Below, in pieces: positions 33,200-45,100 of a stretch of 64,000 nucleotides of DNA; position 1 is the first letter of the stretch, and every line of letters begins with the position of its first letter. Source of the DNA: Mytilus galloprovincialis (taxonomy: Eukaryota > Mollusca > Bivalvia > Mytilida > Mytilidae); contig NC_134843.1 of assembly GCF_965363235.1 (NCBI RefSeq), forward strand, positions 868,001-932,000, written 5' to 3'. The position numbers and the translations under genes were made by a program. The notes beneath the pieces were generated by a model. The model was not told the DNA's origin. It saw nothing but the letters and a program-made list of their open reading frames with translations, and did no database searches.

Positions 33200-36100
33200 G
33201 TAAGTAATAATTAATTAATAAGTTATGTTAGAATAGTTTGTAAACAATGTTAAAGATGACGTTTCGAAAATTCCGTATGCTTACTCTTTTAAAACACATT
33301 TTAAAAATGAGAATATTTAGACAGTCTGACGACAAGTTTGGCAGATTATGCCATTAGTTTCGTGAAAAATACAAAACCTCAAATAAGTTTTCATATAAAT
33401 TTAGAACACTCACATGCAGATCACATTCAAGTACTAACGAAACAATTTAGATAAATGGTCTACATGTATATGAAAAACATCTTTTTCGGCTAACATATAG
33501 GTAAAAAAAAAAACTTTGTGTCAATGTTCGGTAGAAATAAGAGGCAAAACTAACAAACCGATATTTATTTAAACAAGTCCCTAAAGACACGAATCAATAA
33601 AAGTACAAAAACTTTTAAAAACCCTGAGAGAATCCGCATAACTGAAAAAAAGAAGAGAGTGAAATTGGAAAAATGCTATTTTCTATCGTCAAATCTCAAA
33701 GATCTTTGTTTGAACTTTTCACACACTTTTCAACAATCTCTACGCCAAATTTATATGATTTCGTAATTTAGTAGAAAAAGATCTGCTCTTTGGTCGAGTT
33801 GTTGTCTCTTTGACATATTCCCCATTTCCATTCTCAATTCTAAATTAAAAAGTATGACATATGGCTTCGATTTGTGTAATCAGAATCAATTAGTTTTTAA
33901 TGTTGTTTCAAATACATATTGTTTAGTGTTATTTTCCCGTTTGTAAATGTTTTGGGTAAAAGATTGAAATTGACGTTATTAATTCAGTCATCCGAGTTAA
34001 ATTATGCACATTAATTAGTCATGAAAATTGTAGCAAGGTTGAATTTCGTATTACATTAAATTGTATTTTCCAGGAACTACATCAAACACCGTCAGCTTAA
34101 CTGTAGACCAAAAACTTCCGGTTATAGAAGGAGACAACATAAATTTTACTTGTGTAGTAACGGAAACTCCACGATCAGTTCATTTCGAATCATCGTTCTT
34201 GGAGGGAGAAATCGCCAGCTGGAATTTTGAAAATGACAATTGTGTATTTTTTCAATCCCCAAATAGGACGTTGTTCGATGCCTCATGTGACATGTCATCT
34301 TTAACATTTTCTATGACTTTTTTAAGTGCTTCATCTTCGTACCATCAATCTAACATCACATGTGAAGCTTTTTATAGTGGTGATGCTTCAGATTTTTCGG
34401 AAGGCTTTATTACTGTGGAGGTGAATGGTAAGTCAGTACTTTAGAAACTGTTCTTTTGGTCTGATTTATGTTATTATTATGTATTTTAAGATATTGAAAA
34501 CGTTCAATGAACACAAGCGTCATGACTAATATTTCATTCGAATTGTTTTATATTTTGTCATGTAAGGCCTTTTGTAGCTTACTTTACTATATGGGATTTG
34601 TTCATTGTTGAAAGCCGTACGGTTATGTATTTTTCCCGGTGAAATAAACTTATTACATGATCATCACCTGTTTAAACTGCGGTAATGTTATTCATTCATT
34701 TGTCAAAATTAAGTACAAAAATATCAGCAGTAAAAGAATATGACCACCCTTTGCTGGGTTTATATGTAAAATTGTCAAGTTTTTCGGGATTGATTTTGTT
34801 TTGATTAATAGAGAAATAATACCCCCGCTTTTAGTATTTGGTAGGAAGGAATTTGACGAAAAGTACATTTGAAATCTTATTTCACGGTATATAGATATAG
34901 GAAGATGTGGTATGAGTGTTAATGATACATATCTCCATCCATAGCATGTTCTTATAGAGACCAATATCAAAGTTCAGAAATTATTTAATCGTAGTTCACC
35001 TTTATAAATTCAAAGGCTAGAATGCTTTCGAATGCAACCATTTGGTAAACAGGAATTTGATAAGCCATGAATCGGAAACCTCCTCTTAAAGTACTGCAGC
35101 ATGCCATCTAATCTGATAACAAAAAAAGGAAGCTATTATTTGTAGTTCTCCAGAAAAATGCGACAAAATGTTAAACATATCAAAATAAAAAAAAAAATCC
35201 GTATGTTTGCCAATGAAACAAATATTCACCTGATCAATTATCGGAAATAAAAGCAATGTTTAGCTCACCTGGCCCTGACCTGGCCCACAGGGCCAAGTGA
35301 GCTTTTCCCATCACTTTGCGTTCGTCGTCCGTCGTCGTCTGTCGTCCGTCGTCCGTCGTCGTTAACTTTTACAAAAATCTTCTCCTCTGAAACTACTGGG
35401 CCAAATTAAACCAAACTTGGCCACAATCATCAATGGGGTATCTAGTTAAAAAAAATGTGTCCGGTGACCCGGTCAACCAACCTAGATGGCTGCCATGGCT
35501 ATTTAGAGTAAATCTGACATGGGGTAAAATTGTTAATCAGGTCAAGATCTATCTGCCCTGAAATTTTCAGATGAATCGGACAACCCGTTGTTGGGTTGCT
35601 GCCCCTGAATTGGTAATTTTAAGGAAATTTTGCTGTTTTTGGTTATTATCTTGAATATTATTATAGATAGAGATAAACTGTGAACAGCAATAATGTTCAG
35701 CAAAGTAAGATTTACAAATAAGTCAACATGACCAAAATGGTCAAATAACCCCCTAAGGAGTTATTGTCCTTTATAATCAATTTTTAACAATTTTCATAAA
35801 ATTTGTAAATTTTTACTAACATTTTTTTATGCAACAGTACCGTTAGTGGCTGTAGATATGGAAATAAAAGAAAACATAACTCTACAAGAGAATGATGAAG
35901 TCAATATCACGTGTTCAGCTAGAAGTCGTCCTCTACCACATTTTACATGGTTCGTATCTGGACGTCAGATTCACGACAATTACACAATAACAACGTTTGA
36001 TGACACGGGACCATCGGGAACCAGTACGCTCACGTATACAGGGAACAGGACCGATAATGCGGAGCGATTGTATTGTGTTGCAGAGAGTGGTGAACAACAG

Positions 36101-39100
36101 GAAGAATCATCTGAAATCTTTTTATCAATAACATGTAAGATAATATAGATTTTCTATGGTTATCTTAATCGTTTGGTTGTTGCCGTATATCTTATATCTT
36201 ATTTTGTTTAATGTTAGAACTCTTCGAAGGTATCTCCCTAAATAGTGAAAGGGTCAGGGTGTACCATTAAAAGATATCATGTCATACTTGTTAGATAGAA
36301 GAGTTGACAGCAGTAATAGTAAGAGGTGAATCTTGTCAATTGTTCTGAAAATAAGAATCATGTGAACTGTTGGTTGTGATCATGGCAAAATTGTTGGAAA
36401 GGTTAGAAAAACTGTTGGTTTGAACTAAAGCGCGCTTCTGGTGCGATATTTTTTCGCTGTGTTGAAGACTAAATTGGTTTTCTGCTTTTAGAGCGGGTTG
36501 TTGTCTCTTTGACACAGTCCACATTTCCATTCTCAATTTTAATTTAATTTTGCGAACTTTAAGAAGCTTTGAAAACTTAGGTTGGGTTTTTGTCAAACTG
36601 TTTTAAGGATCTTGGCAATTTTTAGCAAAAATATTGTCAAAGTGATGATGTCATATACTGGTGACACATTTTAGAATGAAATGAATATTTTGGACTGGTA
36701 AGAACTAAAAAAAAACTCTTTTTAAAACAAGATGACTATGTATATTTTGCACAAGACAATGTAGAAACTATATGCGTAAAGAAGTGAAGAAACAGGAAGC
36801 CGTTCTAGTAACAGGTGAACTGTATATTCCATCCTTGACCACCCCTCATCCCAAGAAAGAACATTCAGATGACCATTCCGTTATATGACTTATACTGTTG
36901 ATGTCATTTTGTTTAAATTGATTATGTCATGGTCTGGATAGTGAAGACGTCATTTTGTTTGATAGTGTTCATAATAATGAAGTGTTAACTTTTCGTTTGA
37001 ACATAAACCAGTATCTGCTTTAGTAAAGAAAAATTAGATGAAATAAACTTTTATTTTCACATTGTTAGCATTGAGTTTGTCGTCGCTAGAGTTATTGTTC
37101 ATTGACTTTTCTTTTAGATCCCCCGGACATAGATGTTTATCCAAATGGCATCCCAATAGAAGGAACTCAACAATATAATATCTCCTGCTTAATTCTAGAC
37201 AGTAATCCTACAGTCAACAATTTTAGATGGTATATTAATTCAGAACTGGTTTCCGAACAAACCAGTAATATTCTGACTATAGATTATTTAAACAGAACCG
37301 ATACTAACAACTACACATGTAATGCCACCAATGGCATCGGAGATCCGACAACAAATTATGTCTTTCTGGATGTCTTATGTAAGTTCATTATTTAATTCAC
37401 AAACTGCATTTTCATTTCTCTAGTGTTTAAAAAAAGCAATGTCGATTAAGAGAGAACACAAAACTAGTGAAATCCAATGAAGGGTTAATACATAAATCTG
37501 AAAAGAAAAAATAAAGGTACTTATCGAAAAAAAAATGTCACAGAAAATAAGACGCAATAGAAAAACACATTTTTTAGGATGCATACCCGAGTAATTTATT
37601 CGCAGTATTTGTACTAGGGACGAGCAGATGCGTTTTCGAATAATGCTCAGTTCAGACTTCAAGACGGTCCACAGGCTGTATTTTGTCGCCGCCATTATAG
37701 TTTACATTGGTTACTAGCGTCTCGTTGAAAATAAAACGAACGCTTAAACACTGCTAACGTCTAGGCGGATACGGCGTTTAAAATTACGTGATTGTTAACC
37801 ATTGTATAGACACTTGTCGATTGTCGAAGACTATACTATGCTACAAATTTTAATGATTCAACATCTTTTGTTTCATATTACAACCGAATAAAATGAAGAC
37901 ATGATGTAATAGTCTAGCTTCTGCTTTCATCAATCCTTACAGAAAGGCACGAGATGAAGCTTTATATAGTTCTGATTACATATGTTCCAGACCATAGGAG
38001 TATTTGGACCGTACGCATACGGTCCAGCTGATCATAGATGTTTTGGTATCATATGGCTTAAATTTAAAAAAAAAAACAATTACCAAAAACTTGTAGTTTT
38101 AGATCAATATTATTTTTGCATTAGATGGATAAAGTGAATAAGCGTACAATTAAAATTAAATGTGTGTTTAATTCAACAAATGGAAGTTTTTAACGACATT
38201 GACTGGCTATACAGCCCTTGCACGGTCGGCTTGTTTAATTCTATATCTGAATCCTATTTTTGTACTCTCGCTCAAGTTGACACTAACTACCACAAGGAAT
38301 GTTATTTTTTTTTATTTTACATTTACATGTTTGCAGTTCATGCATGTTCCTTTGCATATATGCATTTTTTTTTCTTTTTTTTTTTTTTACGTTCCCAAAT
38401 ATGTTAAAGCAATTGTCCTCCTACGTTTTGTTTACATCCGTTAACTTCAATTTCAATGAGCATACTGGCCTTTAATTAATGTATTACTGACATTCTAATT
38501 ACAGGAGATTAACAGATTAAATTATATAGTTGAGATAAAGTCCAAGTCGCTGGAAAGTTTACATATTTATTTCACATCCATATATTTCAAATATTAAAAC
38601 ATAACTGCCCCACAACATAAACACAAATATAAAATACAAATTCAAAAGACTGATTGACATACGGAAAATGAACCAATCAAATATCTTTTTATTAAATAAT
38701 ATTAATTCGCGTTTTGCCGAAAGCGGGGATTACGGATTAAAAACATGCTTCGTATAAGTTTGTCAAGAATGGCTTTCGGCAGTTATCACTTAGTGTCAAA
38801 TTATCTATATTCTTTATTACAAAACCTTTTATCTTAAAGACGGATATAAATCTTTGATAATTAATCTAAATGAAAGGATTATAGTTAAGTGTAAAATACA
38901 AGTAACTTTTGAATAGCGTAAAATACAATAAACTAATAAATTATTAAAACGCAATAAGGACTCGGAATAATAATAAAAAGCATAGATTAAAGAAATATAC
39001 AAAATCCTAAACGTGAACTTTGAACGAACAATTGTCGGGTCATATTATCATGTTTTCATTTCAATATCAATTGAACTTTTTATATTAATTTGAGATATAA

Positions 39101-42100
39101 GATTTGTTGATCTGTTATTTACATTTTTATTTAATAAACTTGACCAACTTCTTAATATTAGCCAGACCGTACGCGTACGGTCCGACCGTATGCGTACTTT
39201 GAAAATGTACGCATACTGTCCAGACCGTACGCGTACGGTCAAAATACTCATATGGTCTGTAACACATATATTGCATCTCGTATCTTGTATTGAGTAAAGT
39301 ATGTAAATATCATGTATATTTGTCATTTTTAGATAAAGGATCAGTCTTGATGTTCAACACTACAAATACATCTATGACAGAAGGACAAACATATACAGCT
39401 TATGTCGATGTAGAAGGCAAACCTCTACCTAACGTAACATGGACACAAGATAGATCCGACGCCATATTGCTGAAAGAAAATGACGTCAAGAACAGCAGTC
39501 TGAATATGACTTCTATGTGTGAGGACACTGGAAACTATACTGTTTCTGTCGATAATGGTCTAATTCAGCCAGACATACGCCATTTCAGACTAAGTGTCTT
39601 CTGTAAGATAATTACTTTTGAATATATATATATATACACCTTATTTAAATGACTTTAGCTAAACTATAAGTAAACCCGAGGAAACTTTCCCCAAGACGCA
39701 CATGCTCCACTGAATCTCCAATATTGGCCTTATATAAATGGTCTCTTCATTAAGCCATTGGCATACTGAAATCTGAATCATAAGGTTGATTTTCTCAGGG
39801 GTCACCCCTGCTAGTGAACTGGTATTCTGTTATTCCTAAAATTAACTGTCTCAGTAACCAGGTAGAATACATAAGCCATGTATAGCAGTTTAATCAACAT
39901 AAAGAGAAATGCAAATTGTATACAGTAATAAATAAATTTGGTTTATTTACTGTCTTCTGATTGGTAAAAATTATTAGTTTTATTTTCAATGTTGTCAATT
40001 TTGATGGCGACACGCCCACTCTGACGTTGTGTATTCATACGCCAACATGTGTTCTTGTTAAATATAAATAATATAAAATGTTCCTTGAGCCTTATTTTTG
40101 ATAGAAATTTATTTATAATGAATGGCAATAATTTATTTTGATTTTATTGAACCATAAAACTAATTTTTGACTCTTCACATTTTACATAATCCGCTTCGCG
40201 GATTATTCAATGTGAAGAGTCAAAAATTAGTTTTATGGTTCAATAAATTCAAAATAGATAATAGCCATTCATTAAATAGTATATCGTGTCACTAATGCCT
40301 TACGAACATAACAAAGTACCGACAAAGGGTCATAAAGATACTTTTTATTGTTCGCATGTTCAAGAAATAACTTGGTTTTTTTTTGTGTACACTTTATCAA
40401 CTACCATCTACTGACATTCAAATCTCGTTAGAACGAAAAGTTATTTTCAGCATCATTTATATATACTTTTTATGAAACTACTTATGCATCTGACAATTCA
40501 TGAATGGATTTGTATGTTAAAGTTTTTTCTCACTTCCAAATATCGCAGGTTCACCACGCAAAGATCAGAACACAAACAGCCCGGACGAGATATCGATCGA
40601 GGCTGGAGGGATGTTTACATTAGAAACTAAGATAGTAGCTTTTCCTCAACCCAACATCACGTGGTATTTCAGATCCAACAGCTCTCAGACCAATCGGATC
40701 TTAATTTCAGACAACAATGTTCTGATATCTGATATTAGTAATGAGGCAATTCATCTACTGACACTAACCATAGAGAAAACTAATTCTTCACACAGTGGTC
40801 AATACACTCTTATGGTACACAACTCGATAGGACAAGACAATACAAGTTTTACTGTAAATATAATTGGTAAGTGTTAAAATTGGAAGTGAGCCAACAGTAG
40901 TTTACTGCTATTCAATAGTAAGCGAAAACAAATCCGGATAACAAACTAAGACCGAGAAAAACGATAAGAAAAAAACACGGAAGAACAGGAACAATGAACT
41001 GCAACAAAAACAAACGCCAACATATATAGAAACGGACTATTTATCTCATTGGCAATCATACCACATCTTTTTATATTTGATAACAACTGCAATGTTCTGA
41101 CTACGGGACATTTGTGTAAAAAAATGTCGGGTTGAACCTGGTTTTATGGTTTTATGAAATCATTCATTAAAAACGAGAGACGATAGACCTGTACTCTTGC
41201 AAGAGAACACAAACAAATGGTCAGCTTCTATGTCTCCCAATGTACACACATTTAAGAAAGGCATACAATTTCCTTGAGGAAGTATAAGTAAGCAGCCACG
41301 TCCATTCGGAATGGAGATATCTAACACTGAATCTAGTGTAAGGATTATTTGCAATTTCTTTGCAGGTGAAATAACAACTCGTTTGTCTTATAAAAGCATA
41401 ATCCGTATGTCTCCATTTTCTTTAAATTAACCCGCATATATTACAAGAACTTATACTATAAGTTTACGTTTGATTGTAAGCAGCAGAAATATACAATGTT
41501 ATTTAGATCACAACTGTTTTGTCATTTTTGAAGAGAATTTTTTTGAAAAGCATGACTTGCCTCTTTCGTTTTGTAGATATCGTATATGGGTGTGATATAT
41601 TATTTGATTGTTCCATGTTATATGAACTTGTCATCTATGAGGAAAGAACACACTTATTAAACTGAAAAGTGATGAAATTGATAAACATACACTTATCTAA
41701 CTAAATAAAGATACGGTTAGAGTGTTTCTCAATGTCGAAGGCTATGCTGACTTTTAGAATGAGTTCAGTGATGGAAGTACCGTCCATTTGACTTTGGTTG
41801 CTTTTATTGTGATTTCGTGTTATGAAAAGATACCTCATATCCTTTCTTTTCCATTATAAATATTTAAAAAAAAAATCCATACTGGCTTTATCCATATCCG
41901 GGAATGATATTCTGATTCTCTGTTTGAAAAGACAACTTGACATTACTCACTTCCAAGTTATCATATTTTAGTTCCAAATTAACATTTCTCAGTGGACATT
42001 TCTCGCGTTCAAAGTTGCTTGTGCCCATTTCCAACTTGACATGTCTGACTTTCGAAGATATCTTATTTTCAATTTAATTGTAGAAGCTCATTCAGAATCT

Positions 42101-45100
42101 TCCGTGAAGGTAGAAGCTATTGTAGCTGGTGTTCTCGGTGCTGTTGTATTTATTATATTAGCTGCCTGTGTAGTAAACTGCTACAGAAAAAAGCAAAAGA
42201 AAGGTAAATAAATACTTACACATTTTTCATTCTTTGAGTTTGAGCAGTACTAATTCAGTGGTTGTCGTTTGTTTATGTGTTACATATTTGTTTTTCGTTC
42301 ATTTTTTTTTATATAAATAAGGCTGTTAGTTTTCTCGTTTGAATTGTTTTACATTGTCTTATCGGGGCCTTTTATAGCTGACTATGCGGTATGGGCTTTG
42401 CTCATTGTTGAAGGCCGTACGGTGACCTAAAGTTGTTAATGTCTGTGTCATTTTGGTCTCTTCTGGACAGTTGTCTCATTGGCAATCATACCACATCTTC
42501 TTTTTTATATTATTCAGAAAAACAAAAATCTCTCAAAAAGTATCGAATAATTTCAAATAGCGATAGTGTACAGATTCCCCGGTTTACAATGAAAAAAACT
42601 TTTTTAGGGGGAGTGGGATGCTATCTCTCTTTTTTTTTTTTAGGGGGATGGGGATTTTTATCTCTCTTTTTTTAGGGGGATGGGCATGATATAACAACAG
42701 TAAACTTCCATTGTCACGTAATCTTTTACCATGATTTATTAAAATGTTTGCCACCTCTTTCTTCATTTCACCGTCACTCAAGAATTAGAATTAAACTAAT
42801 ATCCGGGAATTTTAATAACCGTATTCCAACTTTCAATTAGAATAATAATAAAAGTGTTCAGCAGAGAGTGAGGTTCATCGAATGTTTTAAACTTGACTAA
42901 TAATTTTGACATTTTAAGCAGCCCAATATGGTTTTCAAATAACTTGAATTAGTAATATTTTTTTTCGTTTCTGACAAATGGTTCATTGGCCTATATGATG
43001 GTTTACTTTTACAACTTTTAAATTTGAATGGAGAGTTGTCTCATAATTGGCACGCATACTTCATTTTCTTATTTTTATCTGCATATACACTAAGACATAT
43101 TTAAAACAAATGTTTTAAGTTTTAACCGTTTTTGTTTTTTTTTTGCAGAAAAACAACGCAAGAGATCATGGAGATCAAGGTATTAACATTAGATTTTTTT
43201 TCAAATTATGGAAGAACGCAATTATTTGAATCAAGTATACATAACCAGGGTAATCTTAATGTGAACTTTGGGGGAAATGCGGAACTGGGTAAATCAACAA
43301 TTTTTTTATTGCTTTGAATTTTCTCACATAAGATGACATTTAAATCTGTATGAAAAAAGTATACTTCAACCAAATAACTGTTTTTCAGTTCAAAGGATAT
43401 AGATGATATTATAAAAGAAAATCGTGAGTATTTACCTTTGATAATCTACTCGACATTAAATGAATATAAGGTGGTCATATATATTTACAATTTGAATAAA
43501 ACAAATAATTCAGTCAATTGTATTCATTTGTGAAGAAACTCGTGGTTCATTTATAAGTGTTTGAAAACAAAAACAAATATTTCAAAATTATGGCTACTGA
43601 CTCCTAAGACTCCCTTAACATTCTGTGGTTAAAACGCCTAATTAATGAATAACTCCCACAAGGTACATTTATGACACTGTCTAATGCAGTCCTTGTGTCT
43701 TTGTTGTAAAAATATTATTAGTTACAACTAATGCGATATATATGGGCTCAGTAAATTCCATCATCCCACTCACATGAAACTTACTGACCCCCATATATAT
43801 CGTATTAGGTCACTAGCACACCGAGTTACGAATTTATCTTACTGATGATATTAACATGTGACATTTAGACCAGTGGCCTATTAAAGTGATCAAGTCTTCA
43901 ATATATAGAACCTACTTCCATTTGTCTTTACAAAAGCAAATGCCAGCAATAACAACCTGTTCAGCTTTAATGTGTTTCTCTATCTTTTTCAATTGTTCAT
44001 TGTCAATTTCTTCATCTGTTGTCTGATCAAAACGTTTCAGATTTCCCCTCAACGCCGTGTTTTTATGCCCCACCTACGATAGTAGAGGTGCATTATGTTT
44101 TCTGGTCTGTGCGTCCGTTCGTCTGTTCGTTCGTCCGTCCGTCCGTCCGTTCGTCCATCCGGACGTTCTTTCATACATCTGTCCCGCTTCAGGTTAAAGT
44201 TTTTGGTCGAGGTAGTTTTTGATGAAGTTGTAGTCCAATCAACCTGAAACTTAGTATACATGTTCCTTATGATATGATCTTTCTAATTTCAATGCCAAAT
44301 TAGAGTTCTGACCTTAATTTCACGGTCCACTGAACATAGAAAATGATAGTGCGAGTGGGGCATCCGTGTACTGGGGACACATTCTTGTTATCTTTATAAA
44401 TATATATGTATAATGGGACTTAACACCACTACTAACCGTGTTTAAAAAAAACACGGCTTCGAACTCCATATGAAATATACACGGTATCTATGAGGTCGCT
44501 TTTAACCAATCATATTGCTTGAAATATATAGGAGGTAAAATAAATTCTATTGGCTTATGGAGTAGACATATACAGGATGGCACAACTTAATATAGATGAG
44601 GTAATTAAAAATTATTAGATCAAGATAAAACAGACAACATCGTGACCAAAATAGGCGAAAAAACAAACAACAATAAAGACAAACATTGCTAAAGAAGGGT
44701 ATGCAGCTCATGGTCACAGGAGACATAAGCCATTGCTATATACTCTCTAATAATTATGCCCCACCTACGGTAGTAGAGAGACATTATGTTTTCTGGTCTG
44801 TGGCTCCGTTCGTTCGTTCGTCCGTCCGTTCGTTCGTTCGTTCGTTCGTTCGTCCGACTTCAGGTTAAAGTTTTTGGTCAAGGTAGTTTTTGATGAAGCT
44901 GAAGTCCAATCAACTTGAAACTTAGTACACTTGTTGCTTATGATATGATCTTTCTAATTTTAAAGCCAAATTAGACTTTTGACCCCAATTTCACGGTCCA
45001 CTGAACATAGAAAATGAAAGTGGGAGTTTCAGGTTAAAGTCTTTGGTCAAGGTAGTTTTTGATGAAGCTGAAGTCCAATCAACTTGAAACTTAGTACACT

